Below, in pieces: positions 45,400-58,300 of a stretch of 64,000 nucleotides of DNA. Below the pieces are notes generated by a model, which saw only the letters and a list, made by a program, of their open reading frames with translations, had not been told where the DNA came from and ran no database searches. The DNA lies in NCBI GenBank assembly GCA_015680685.1, contig MNCI01001919.1, positions 154,042 to 218,041 on the forward strand. Direction: 5' to 3'. Numbering within the stretch: the first letter of the stretch is position 1; each line of letters opens with the position of its first letter. The DNA is from Gnetum montanum (Eukaryota > Streptophyta > Gnetopsida > Gnetales > Gnetaceae). A program made the translations under genes and the position numbers.

Positions 45400-47501
45400 A
45401 AATCCATGTGACTAGAAGAGTCCTATGGGGAGACTAGTTGTTGAACATAGTACCCATAAGGATCTGGCTACCAATAAGGATACTACTGTCTTGGAGGTGG
45501 CATCCCCCATGATTGTGGATGCTGCCATTACTAGAAATATTTGTAAGGTTGCAATGGTTCTCCACTTGGATAATAACCTTGTTTCTGGTGGAAATGCCTG
45601 GGATTGCCTTGTGGGTAAGGCAATCTTTGGGTTGTTTGCCTCTTTGCCAAGTGAGGATTCAATGCATACATCCTTGACTCTTGTAGATGCAACATTATGA
45701 GACAACACCCCTTAGGATGTTCATATTGACATATGTCACACTCATCATCTTCTGTATCAGAGTCTACAACTTGTTCTGCTACAGCAACTTTACCCATACC
45801 TTTATGGTAGGCATCTTTAGCCTCCTTTCTCCTTTGATGATCACGATCATTACTTCGCTCTTTGGAATTCTCTATGATTTTCACAACACTTTGAAATTGT
45901 TTGTCCAAAGAGTCCCACATCTTGTCAACCTTGGCCAATATTTCAGAAGCAAATTTTTGTAGGGGAAAGGTTTTATTGTTTACCGCTACATCCAACGGTG
46001 ATTCTTCTTCATCTTCACAAAATTAGACTTTTCTCTTTCAGATGGAGGGATCTCGACTATACTCTTTTTCACTTTCCTTATTTCTTAGTTCCCCCTCTTC
46101 TTTATCCACTTGCTCAATTAAGAGCTATAGTTGGTGAGTCCTTAGCTTTGATAGTCGTCCTTGGGCATACATGCTAAGGGTCCTTCTGGCTTTCAAAGTG
46201 AAGCCCATTAATGATATGGTAGAGCTATGCTAGCTAAGAGTAGCCATGACCAAGGCATCGATGTAATAATGAGTAGTATCTACTCATGGCTACATCCAAG
46301 GGTTTATGACCACCTTTCTTCCATCCATGGATCTAGCGTCTTAGGTTAGCCACTCTAGAGTAGGTTTGATACTTGTGATCAAAAATTTCTAGCATTATAC
46401 TCCATCTCCTGATTGATTCTGGCTCCAAAGACTAGTACCATTTTTTTACTTCTTTGATGAGTGTGCAAGGAAATATCTTAAGTTTCTAGCAATCATTATC
46501 TATGTTCTATAGGGTGCAAGCATCATGAAATGCTTGCAAGTAAGTTTTTGGATCACAATTATATCCCCCATCAAAATTTGGAGATGTTTTTCATGTCAAT
46601 ACACTTAATCTAACTATCTTATAAGTGTCTACTAGGTATTTGAACTACCTCGGCAATATTTAGCATACTTCGAGTAGGCAATAGTGGTTCATCCAAGTCA
46701 TAGTCCTATTGAAGGCCACGATGTTTGTGATGATTTCGACTACCTCTCCTTTCTTGATGATGGGACTCACATGATTGGTCATGGCTTTCCTCATGTCATT
46801 CCCTTCAACCCTTTCAATCACCATCACCCTGATCCTTTCTACCACAATTATGATCAAAATCTAAACTAGGTGAAGATAGAGTGGAGTGAGAGATGGAAAG
46901 AGGGAGGAGAATCGTCACTGCCTTGGTGTTGATCTTCTCCTCTACTCTGATGATGGTCTTGATCTTCATGTCCATCCTTGCCTTTGTCATGATCTTCCCT
47001 ACATGACCCTCCATCCTTCTAAGAATCCTAATCACTTGATTGCTTACTTTGAATGATGGACTAAATGATCTGATGCATTGGAGGATGTTTAGATGAATGG
47101 GAATCATGGAAGATAGGTTCCTCATCCTCATGCAATTCTTGCAAGAATAAGGGATTACTAAACTATTTCCCCTTCATATGTTCATGTCGTTCTACCTATT
47201 TCCAGTCTTGTACACATTGTGCCTCTATTGGAAAATAGTCCCAGTAGTCATGGTCCTCCATGACATATTCTACACCATAGTCTTGAATGCCTAGTCTGGT
47301 AAGATTGTGAAATAGCATTCCAAAAGCCGATTGGTCAGGCAGTAATATGATGTTGCCCTTCATGTCTGGCTAGTGTAGATGTTCATCTTGATGTAGGATA
47401 AAGGTGATGTCAAGAACATATTCATCTAGATGCATGTATACCACCTGACATTCCTGTGGCATTCGTGGGTTGGATCCATCTCGCTTGTGAGAAGAAGACA
47501 T
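45400..47501 (-). pseudogene. gag: gag of the minus-strand Athila-like element
   Basis: Start ATG at 47501 (minus). The N-terminal MHLDEYVLDITFILHQDEH block, the low-complexity His/Asp/Ser zone (about 46870-47050), FPCTLIKEVKKWY*SLEPE (about 46430), and the Asp/Glu/Cys block near 45720-45760 (DDECDICQYEHPKGCC) match the 26-30 kb copy in order. Stops and frame changes are numerous. A 154-codon open piece remains at 45995-45531. Confidence 0.75.
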
Positions 47502-47646
47502 TATGGATGTTAGATAATGCACTAATTAGTGTACCTTACTCTTTACTTAGGCTGCCTAGCATGCATAGGTTTTACTATCCTAGGTTCGTTCCAATGAAGT
47601 GAATGATAATTTTGCCAAGGTTAGATAGTGCATGTAAGACTAACAG

Positions 47647-47664
47647 TCCCTGGCAATGGCACTA
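47647..47664 (-). other. Primer-binding site of the minus-strand Athila-like element
   Basis: Minus strand TAGTGCCATTGCCAGGGA, one base from the LTR end; same tRNA-Asp type as at 26395. Confidence 0.65.
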
Positions 47665-47665
47665 A

Positions 47666-48567
47666 TGATGAATAGCAAGGTACCCCTACACCCAGCCATG
47701 TGAATCATGGGCATTCACATGCGACTTGATCAAATTTTGTAGACTATAAGCACTTGCATATGCCAAACTCCAACCAGCAAAACATTATGTTAGAATGGTC
47801 ATTATCTTCCCAACCTCACTTGTGGTGTTCTGATGCGATGGTTAACTGAGATTGAGGCAAATGATTTTTATTTCTTTTCTCTTTATCTTCTAAAATCTAA
47901 TTCTTGAAATGTAAGAAATGGAATGTTTCATAATCTATAATTTTTCTATTCTATTCTATCTCTTAACTCTTCCTAGCATAAGCAACTGATCCCATCTTCC
48001 ATACACATCCTAAGAATCCCTTGACCACTACTGGGTTACTAGATGTTAAGCATCACTAGGTTGCCAAGTGTTGGGTTTACGTTTGAGATGGTCGTACTTA
48101 TGGTTTTTACTGAATATAAAAGAGCAATAATGATAAAGTGATAATAATGAAAACTTAAGGAATTATAAAAGCATGGAAATATTAAACTATTTAAATGCTT
48201 AAATAATTAAATCCAAATTCTGCAAGGAATGCTTAAAAATCTTGTCTTTATTTCTAGTCATGCCAATTGGGTCAAGTACATTAGTGCTCAAATAAAGAGT
48301 CAAACACCTTTCTCACACCTACTACGGGCACTTGGAAAATATTCTAACTCTCATGGGAACAAACTACAAGAGTCTGGCTACAACTACTCAAAAAGATGCC
48401 TAAGTGTGGTGGAAGCACACTTATTTCTAGCTAGAACAAATTCTACATAATCTAGGCCATGTAAATGCATGGACAAGTGCATCAATAGGGCCGCGTCAAC
48501 ACAGCTGCGTATACAAGGCTTCATATATGCAGCCTGGTCGATGCATCGATTGATGAGCACTTCATCA
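47666..48567 (-). mobile_element. 5' LTR of the minus-strand Athila-like element
   Basis: 902 bases with terminal TGATGA..TCATCA (read on either strand). Its right end (48567) cuts into the gag of the neighbouring copy exactly after the codons for ..DIYQY. It shares the GGTACCCCTACAC and CTTCCCAACCTC-type blocks with the LTRs at 50369 and 63501. Confidence 0.75.
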
Positions 48568-50207
48568 ATACTGATATATATCACACCCACCATCATCATT
48601 TGATTTTCTTTTTGCAACCTCCTCTTATGCAACAATCTTACCCTTACCTTTTTTATAAGCACATTCAACTTCCTTGCACCTTCTACACTCATGATTACTA
48701 CCTTATTCTTTAGACTCTTCAGCAATTTTAAGAATATCTAGGAATCTACTATCCATAAAGTCCCATAATTGATCAACCTTGGTTGTAATTTCATATTGAA
48801 ATTTTTGTAGTAGCAAGGTTTTCCTCTTCACCACCTAATCAGATGTAGATTCATCCTCATTGTCATAAAATTGAACCTCCCTCTTATGAATGGAAGGATC
48901 ATAGTTATATTTTTTTGCATTTTTTCTTTTTCTTAATTCACCCACCTCTTTAGTCACTTTCTTGATTAATCTTTGTATCTAATGGATACTTAATTTTTAT
49001 AGTTTCTCCTAGGCATAAACACCAAGGGTTCTCCTCATTTCTAATCGAAGGCCCTCTATAATGTGGTGAAGTTGATCTCATTGAGAATAAGCATGGCCAG
49101 GACATTTGTGCATTAAGGAATAGTATCAACTGATGGTGGCATCAAAGGGTTCATGTGTTCCTTATTTCCATCCTTGGATTTTCCTTCTTAAGTAGGATAC
49201 TCTAGAGAATGTTTTATATTTATCATTAAACAATTCAAACATGGTACTCTATCGTCTGATAGATTCTGGCTCTAAGGATCAATTCTAATTCTCTACTTCT
49301 TTAATGAGTGTCCTTGGGAATAACTTAAGTTTTTTCCATTCATTCTCTATGTTTTATAAGGAACATGCATCTTGAAAATCTTGGAGATGGTTCTATGGAT
49401 TAGATTTATATCCCCCTTTGAATCAAGGAATATTGTCCATGTATAGCCTTTTGATCCAACTATTCTTCACATGCCTTGTTGGAATTTGTACTACCTTTGC
49501 AATATTAAGCATACTTAAAATAGCAAGAAAAGGCTCATCTAGGCCTTGATCATGGTGTCTACAATGCCCTCTACTACCCCTTCATTCATGGCAATGTGCC
49601 TCTCTTGAATGTCTACACCCTTGATCTTGCCTTTCTCAATGGTCCCTTTGATCGTTTTGGTCCCATCAACCAATTTGATCACCTTCATCATGGTCTCGCC
49701 TAGTATAGTCACAATCAAAGCCAAAAGAAGAAGATGATGATAATGAAGGGGAAGAGGAAGGAGAAGTAGCACCATCACAGTGCCTACTACTACCTCTTTA
49801 GCAATCATAACCATGATTACAATCTTGTTTCGTGTCTACATCCCTACCTTGACTTGTCTCTCCAGATCCTTCTTTGTCATTGGATCCATTCTTACTAGAG
49901 CTAGGATTGTGAATTGTAGAATACAAGTTCTGATTTTAACCTTCTTCACTAATGAGGAATTTCATTGAATGGAAAATCCCAAGAGAAGGGTTTTCCATCA
50001 TCTTGTTGCAAAAACAAATTTATTGGGCATCAACATAATGTTACCCTCCATGTCATGACATCGTAGTTATTCATCTTGATGTAGGGTGAAGGTAAAATTT
50101 GGTACATACTCATCAAGATGAGTATATACAATTCAATATTGTTGAGGCACTAGCTAATAATCTTTATCAGACTTGGGTAGAGAATCACTCCTATGAGAAG
50201 AAGACAT
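48568..50207 (-). pseudogene. gag: gag of a second minus-strand Athila-like element, cut by the LTR at 48567
   Basis: ATG at 50207 (minus) starting MSSSHRS, then VYTHLDEYVPNFTFTLHQDE, a low-complexity zone (49530-49810), capsid-like remnants, and finally SNDDGGCDIYQY just before the insertion point. The equivalent block in the 26-30 kb copy continues DHPKGCC, so the rest was displaced by the younger LTR. No pol of this copy was identified. Confidence 0.7.
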
Positions 50208-50349
50208 TTTATGTTAGAAAAATAAAAATTATAATGTGCTTCTAAATACTATTGTATTAATCTTAAGATGTGATAGAACTCTAAGGTTTGTTCCAACAAT
50301 TTAAATAATTTTCACTAGGTCCTAGATAATGCACAAAATAACCAAAAGG

Positions 50350-50367
50350 TCCTTAGCAATAGCACCA
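50350..50367 (-). other. Primer-binding site of the second minus-strand Athila-like element
   Basis: Minus strand TGGTGCTATTGCTAAGGA, one base from the LTR end. Confidence 0.6.
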
Positions 50368-50368
50368 A

Positions 50369-51266
50369 TGATGATTAGTGAGGTACCCCTATGCCCAACC
50401 ATATGAATCACTAAGGTGTTTACATGTGATCCAATTGAATTTCATGGACCTATAGTTCTCTAGTACATTAGTTCTTCTAGGAAATGAAATGGCCATTGAA
50501 AACATTCATTGTCTTCCCAACTACACCTATGAAGCTCAAGGGTATGGTTTAAGTGTAATTGAGGTACATGATTTTTTATCTTTTATGTTTTATAAATTTG
50601 ATCACCTACAATAAGAAGGAAAGGTAAAGTAATTGAAGATCTAATTCATCTACTATCTAGCTAGCCTAACACAAGTAACCACCCCACTTTCCTGGACACA
50701 TCCTAAACACATATAGTGCTACTGGGCTACGAAATGTTAACCATTGCTAGGTTACCAAGTACTATATCTATGTTTGAAGTGGTCATGCTTGTGTTCATTA
50801 ACTACTAGAAAGTAATTACTCAATTGGAATGTAGTAAAGTAAAGTGTTTTAAAATAAACATTAATCTATTCTCAATGCTACAAGGATTGTCAAAAAAGTT
50901 CATTTTTATTCCCATCACACTACTCCACTCAGGTACATTAGTTCTCAAACAAAGAACCGTACACACTTAGACTCCTCCTAAGAGCACTCAAAAAACATTC
51001 TAACTCTAGGAAAAATAAACTGCAAGAGCTTTTCTACTCTAACTAAAAACTACAAAAACTAATTGCCAAATCAAGAAGCCCAAGCACTATATTTATATGC
51101 CACCATATATCCTCCCCTCCTCCAGCTAGCGCCGCCCCAACCAACCAACGCCCCNNNNNNNNNNNNNNNNNNNNNNNNNNNNCCGACATCAGATACCTGA
51201 CATTGCATCTAAGCTCCAATGTTAGATACTCGACATCAAAGTAGATGAAAACAATGTGATTCATCA
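50369..51266 (-). mobile_element. 5' LTR of the second minus-strand Athila-like element
   Basis: 898 bases (including 28 N at 51155-51182), nearly the same length as the LTR at 47666-48567, with TGATGA at the left end and TTCATCA at the right. A minus-strand TATAAATA box lies at 51090-51097. Homology with the other LTR is clear up to about 51060 and fades towards the right end. Confidence 0.65.
51155..51182. other. Assembly gap (28 N)
   Basis: Short gap in the LTR, next to a GC-rich CCAACCAACGCCCC stretch. Confidence 0.99.
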
Positions 51267-51949
51267 ATATAAAAAATCATTTTTAGTGAGTTTCATTTCT
51301 ATAGTAATTATGATATTTAGCAAGAAGACCAAGATATTTTTTTAGGTTAGTAATAATATGAAAGTAACCTAGGATATCTTATTATGGGTTGTTGAAACCT
51401 TTAAACTTTTTTAATAATATTTATCCCTAAGACATATAATCAAATTAGAAGATTATAACTCAGTATTACCTAGTAAAGCTAAATCTAGAACTTGAAGCTT
51501 TCAAATTAAAAGTATTAGCACTAGGTTAACATCTTACTATTAAGTATATTTCATTATGTTCACAAATATCATATCTTATTTAATTAATAAAACATTTTTT
51601 ACTAATCTTGATGGTTACAACTTTTTGTCCATCCTATCTATCTTTGACTCTAATAAGCATAGGAGTCATATATAGCTACTAATAAAGCACCAACTCTTTT
51701 CTACATGTGTTATATGTAGATAAGCTAGGTGATGCTAGAACTAGGAGTTAACAAGATGGATTTAATGAAGTTCAGAAAGAGATAAGAGGATTAACTTAAT
51801 TATGTTATATGGTTTTTTGTTTATGATTATAATGATATATTTTATTTTTGAACATTGTCTATAAATATTTACCTATTGTAACTTAAATTTTATACCCATG
51901 CAAGATGGAACTTGATCAATATGCTTTTTGATGCCACTCTAATGGATAA

Positions 51950-54900
51950 TTTTTTTTTTTTGAAGAATTAGTTTTAAAATAATTAATTTTTAAATATTTA
52001 ATTTTTTTCTAAACCAAGGTAAACCTAGATATATAGTGATTTGGACATATTCAACAAAAGAAAATAAAAGAAAGTTTTACTACTTCAAACCTAAGATATT
52101 GCTATTAACGAAGGCTTAATAGCATAGCTTCCATGAGCTTCTAGACCAAAAAACAAACCTAAGAGATTAGAAAATAAAAATAAAAATAATAAAAGTTGCC
52201 ACTCATAACAAACTTTGTTTACTAAAACTAATACAGATAATCTTTTAGAAAAAAAATCTAATGTTTTATTCCATGATTAAGTGAATATTTTAATTCCATG
52301 AAAGCCTTCATAAAACACATTCATTACTTTTATAAGTAATTATAAATTATTTCCCACTCAATTAAATCTCATTTCAAAAGAAGATGTAGGTTACACTATT
52401 TATTAAAAAAGAAAAGCCTATTATGCCCAACATAAATTGCTTTCAAAATTGATTAGAAAAGGAATTTAAATTTTCATTTTTTTTATTTTTCTTTTAGGCT
52501 TAGCCAAACCCAAATAATATAATAATGAGAAAAACTCTATAATTTCCTATGCATGAATTTTTTAACCTCTAGCTAAATGCTTCTTATTAATGAACGTAGA
52601 ATAAAATAATGATCTAATGATTCTAATGACATCTAATAATGCATGTAAAGATCATTTACAATTAAATTCTTAGGATGCAATAAATACTTTACTAGAAGTT
52701 TATCATAGAGACATTTAGAAATGAAGATCTTATATTTTGAAATACTAACATGTTTCCATCATGAATCATCAATTTTATCCTTATGAGCTTGGGCTAAATA
52801 TGAATAAACATGTTCATTTTTGTATACACTTGATTCTCTCTAAGAAAACATGATCATTCTCCTCTTTATTATTAACTCAAAAATAACTTTTTATTTTTTC
52901 AAAATCTCCTCAAATAGAACTTAGGTTAGTAACAAGTGATGCATTATGAAAAAATTTATAACAAAAATACTTTTCATACATCATTTGGATCCAAGAATTA
53001 TCTTCAACATTAAGTTGTCAAATAAATTATCTAAGGAAAACATAATTCAAATATTTTAAATGTTATAAAGCCCAATTTTCTTATTTAATAGACCGATATA
53101 AAACATCTTATGAGAGGGAATTAAACACCCTCTACTTAGTGCTAAAATACAAAAATCTTCTTTCTAATTATCCAAGGAAGTTTTAAACTAATTTAAAAGC
53201 CTTATATCATGAGAACAGGTATAATGATAGTGCTTAAAGAACTAAACATAGGAGTTAAAGCCTTCTATCCTAAAACAATGATTTCTCTTTTAATTCAAAA
53301 AGTCTATTAAAAACCTTATGCATCACCTATTTGCAAATAGTAACCTTCATTTGACCAAAAGATAAAGAAAATCCTAAATAGTTGGTAGGACTCTTATCTT
53401 CTTGATATTGTATCATGTTGTAAAAAGATTTTAAAATATATTTAAGACTTTCAAAATTATAATTCTTTATCTTTTTAAAATTAATATATAATTCAAAGAC
53501 CTACACAAGCTAACTCAAACATAAAAAGGTGTTGCTGAGAGTATTCTTTGATCCCTATAGAAAAAGAAAAGTATCATCCATGAATTATAATTGGGTAAAT
53601 TGATGATAACAAAAAGCTTGAGTAATGTCTTTAATAAGATCAAGTTTGTAATTATACCATAAAAAATTCTTCAAACCTTCCATAGAAAGGATTTAAAAAA
53701 TAAGGGAAATATGATCTACTTGATGAAGCCCATTTTATACCTATATGTCACCTAATTATAATCCATTTAACAATAAGGAAAAATAACAACCTTTGTATTA
53801 CTATGTTAATTTTCTTAGCCAATGGTTTGGAAAATCAAATTTTTTAAGCATTACATCTATCTAGGTACAAGAAATTTTATTATAGACCTTACTAATATTC
53901 AAATTTAAGCAACATTAGGATTCTTTTAGCAATAAGAAAAATGAAAAATTTCTTGAGTGAGAAGTAGTTGGTTCCAAATATGCCTAGCTAAAATAAAAAT
54001 ATCTTACTCAAGAGAAATAATGAAATTCTAAATACCACTAAATTGATTAGCCAAAAATTTGGAGATTGATCTTATATAAGGTAGTGTAGAGGCTTATAAG
54101 TCTAAAATTTCTAATATTAAAAGCATCATCTTTTTTAGAAAGAAAAATAATTCAAGTGATATTTAACTTATGGAGAATATAATCTACTTATTAGAATTCA
54201 AAAATAATATCCTAACCATATTTTTATAACAACATTATAAGATTTTTTGAAAATCAACTTGAAGTTCATGAGTCTGAGGATTTTTATTCTTAGTCATACT
54301 ATTAACTATAGGAAATACCTCCCCTATAGGAGATGTAACATTGAGAATATAAATGGTAGCAAAAGAAAGTGAAACATTCAAAGAAAAATTAACTTTATTC
54401 ATTAAGTAGTGGTCAATGTCAACACTAACTTTTAAATTTTTATGATAGAACTTAACTATAATATTGATAATCATCATTGAATCATTAGTAAGTAGTTATT
54501 AACTAGGGAAGACACCTTATTGTGCATGTGCTACTTGTCATTTGAAGTAGAATGTTCAAAAAAAATAACTAATATGGTATAAATTGAAGCATGTAGATAA
54601 TGATGTAAACCAATGATAGATAGATAGATAACCATCCATATTACTTTATAAAATTCATAATTTGCAAATTTACAAATTGAAAACAAGTATATGAATGGAA
54701 AAAAAAATATCTTAGAATTAGCTTCTTTGAATCACTTAAACTTCAATCTTTGCTAATAATATTATTGTTTATCTTTTTTTATCTCAACAAACATGAAAAG
54801 AAAATTCAATTTCTACTACTATCTAATTTCATATTAATTAAAATAAATCAATTTCCTATTATATTACAAGAATTTGAGATCAAAAATCATTTTTCCTTTT

Positions 54901-55310
54901 GATCTACTAAAAATATTTTTCTTATATCATTCATTGACTATGAAATAAACATGATTCAACTTTTTTAATACTTTATATGAAATTATACCTAGAAAATAAT
55001 CATTATAGCATGAAATAACAATGTCATTCAGTTGATTTAGGTTGTTTTAGAAATTTTTCAAATAAAAGGAATATTTAGATACAATAGCATTAGTACAAAA
55101 ATAATTAGAAATAATATAAGACAACCTTTTAATTGTGGATATAGGAAAAATAATATTCCATGACATGGAAGATAAAAATATATCTTGGAAAAAACTCTAC
55201 CTTGACTAATTCTCTAATTATTCCATGTAAAATAATAGCCCATGATGTTAAAATCATAAAGGCCCTTATTCTTAATAAATTTTGTGAAGGGAGATGAGGT
55301 AGAGTGTTTT
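51950..55310 (-). pseudogene. L1-type LINE, minus strand, with poly(A) end
   Basis: Reading leftward: endonuclease C-terminal block FTKFIKNKGLYDF followed by GYYFTWNN (about 55290-55200), then RT blocks ISKFLANQF and LTQEIFH (about 54060-53940), the catalytic FMDDTFLFL (about 53584-53558), and C-terminal DVLYRSIK and NSWIQMMYEKYF (about 53110-52960). A run of 12 T at 51950-51961 would be the poly(A) tail. Many stops and frame changes. The start of the endonuclease and any ORF1 upstream of 55310 were not recognised. Confidence 0.6.
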
Positions 55311-58300
55311 AGTTCCTTTCTTGTTTCTCTTTGAAAGAAAAACCAAATTAAAATCTCATCAATCAAAAGGGAACCTAAAATATTTTAGAAAAAGAAATAA
55401 ATTTTTTTACTTGAAAGGACCATAATCATGAGCTTTTCATGGCTCATACATAAACATAAAAATCCACAAGGGAGTTCTTGTAATGCAAATAGCTATAGAG
55501 TGAAAGTTAGACCATAAAAGAGATACTAAAAGTATTTATCTCTAAATAATTCTTAAGTCTCCTTATCTACCAATCGTAAGTGAAAAACAATAACAAGATC
55601 CTATAAAGAGCTTAAGAATAAAATTTATACTCTCAACATAGTTTAGCTTTATCTCTTGAAAACAAAAACAAAAAATACGTTTTTCTAAAATTATCAAAAT
55701 TTGATGAATTTTTTATGAGAGCAGATGAAGATACCTATCACATTTCATGTGATAATCCTCATGCATAACTAGAGGGTGAGGCTCCTCCATGCCACTTTTA
55801 TAGTGCTTTCAAATAACTTAATATAATTTTTAAATATTCATTATTTTTTGATTTATGGATTTTTTTTTTCAAAATTGATAGTTCACTACTTGAAAAAATC
55901 TATGTTATACTAAGTAACTAATTGTACATTTAGATCAAAGGCTATTTTTTGTGGTGTAACTTTCTAAGAGTAATAAACTTTAAGAAAATTTGAATGTAAT
56001 GGCTCTACATGTTTTTTCTTGATTCCATTTAAAATTTCTTGAATCAAAACTATGGAAAAATAAAGAAAATTAGGAGATGAAGTTAATTATATTTTCTTTT
56101 CAAATCTTTGGTTCATATAATATTTGATTCGAACACATGTGTACATGCCTTAAAATGTATTTTCCCATAATGAAAGTGATACAAGAATAAAGTATTTAAT
56201 GTTTATAAATATATAAATCTTTTAATTACAACTCTAATAACCCTATCTCCTCTAGAAAAAGAACCAAATCCCATAGCTTCAAAATACAAAGCAAAACATA
56301 AATATTCCAACGATTAAAATCTGAATCAAGGACCAAAACTTTGTAGTAAGTAAAATCTATAAAATTTTATTTATTCCAAGAAAAGAATCAAAGATGCCAT
56401 CAATTAAAAACACATCCATCAATCTTAGAATAATTAGTCTCCTCAAAAACATGAAAACTTCTAGAAGTAGAAAAAAAATCAAAAATTCAAATATTTTTTG
56501 CAACATGAATATTTTTTATCTAAGCCTTTAATGATCGAACCATTGACTAGAATTGTAAGAAAAATATTTATTTTTATATTTATGTGACAAAATATCTATC
56601 TTATAGTATATTTCTTTTATAGTACATTTTCCAAACCTTTTTACCCTAATGTTTTAATCTAAAGTTTGTACCATGATGATCTACATAATGCATCAACTTG
56701 AAGAAATTATACCAAAACCCGTATCCATGGTAAGCTTATGTTTTCTTATGCTCCATTGAATTTAATAAAAAATATATTATTTAGCTAAAAACTCTAAGTT
56801 ATTTTCAATAACTTATGACAATCCACACCTTCTTAAATGAAAGAACCTACAAGTAACATCTCCTATTCTTCCATCATTTCAGGCTATCAATCTAGAAGAG
56901 GACACCAAGCTTTAGTGTTTCTTATAAATCAATGAACTTAAAATAGAGAAGGTTAAATAATTTTAATTAAAATAAAAAATTAAATACTACAAATAAAACT
57001 TTTAGTGCTAAAAGAACAAAAACTAGAACTCACTCACTAATATATGTGTTCAAGCTCAAAATAAACTTTTATTATAATTGTAGAAAAGAAAAGTGGTAGA
57101 GGATATCATAATTATAGATACTTAGATAATACACACTTTCTACAAGATGAAAAATGAACTCCAAAACTCATATTCCATAAGAGTCTCAAAGACCTCATAA
57201 GTTCAAGTTAATCAATGCTCTTGTAAGGCATATCAGAATCCCTTAGGATAATACAATAAGTTTCTTAGGATTAAAACTTTGAGAACCTTATAAAGTTCAT
57301 AAAAAATTCCTTAATGAAGTCAATTATAAGTTTTAACTTTTCCTAAAAAAGAATAAAGCATCTTGAATCAAGAATAATAAGAAACAAATATGCAAATATT
57401 CATGTAGAAGTAGATCTAAAATATAAGCACATAGCTAGGGCAAGATACAAGGGGAGTCTTAAATAAGATGGAATGATGAAAAATAAAAGTATAACTAATG
57501 GAAGATGAAACACTCATATAACTTGGAATTTATGTTATCAATATATTATGGTTTAATCTTTCTTTAGATATTGTTGTCTTTGGCTTTTCTTAGCCTCAAG
57601 AGGTGGCAAAATGTGTTCTAGAGATGGATTCATAGGAATGATCAAGAGTTCTATATCCAAATCACCTCTTTTTCTTCCATTCATATTAGATAAAACTTTC
57701 TTGATAATCTAAGATGACCATGATTTTTTAAATGGTAAGAAATGAATTTTTATTATTTTTATTTCAAAAACTACCTAGGATGTCTAAAACAAGATGGAAA
57801 TCCACTTTGTGCATGAATAAAATTCTATTCAAATGTTCATCCTATGTAAACTTGGACTCTCAAGTAGGATTTTAATCCTAATTAAAATGAATACTTTACC
57901 TAGATGTTCATCTTAGCTAGGAGATTCATCCTCTAATGAAAGTTAGTCTTTGATTGAATGTTCATACTATATAAGGGTGAGCTCTAGCCAAGTAACTTGG
58001 ACTAATGAAGAAACTCCATCTTCTTGAGTAGCAATTCTTCAATCTTTCTCTTTATTTCCAACTCATCTCAATCTATGCATGCCTTCAACTAGACTTCCAA
58101 GGATGGATTAGAATAGTTTATATGATCTTACTTTGGATAACAAACTCTTCTTGAGGCCTCTAAATTCTTTGTATCTCATTCAAGCTTAGCTCTTCAAAGT
58201 ATTCACTTGTCTCATATTAATGCACATGATGTAGAAACACCACTCCATTTCATATTGTAATTTTATTTCTTTAGCATGTATGTTAATAGTAGAATTCTAG

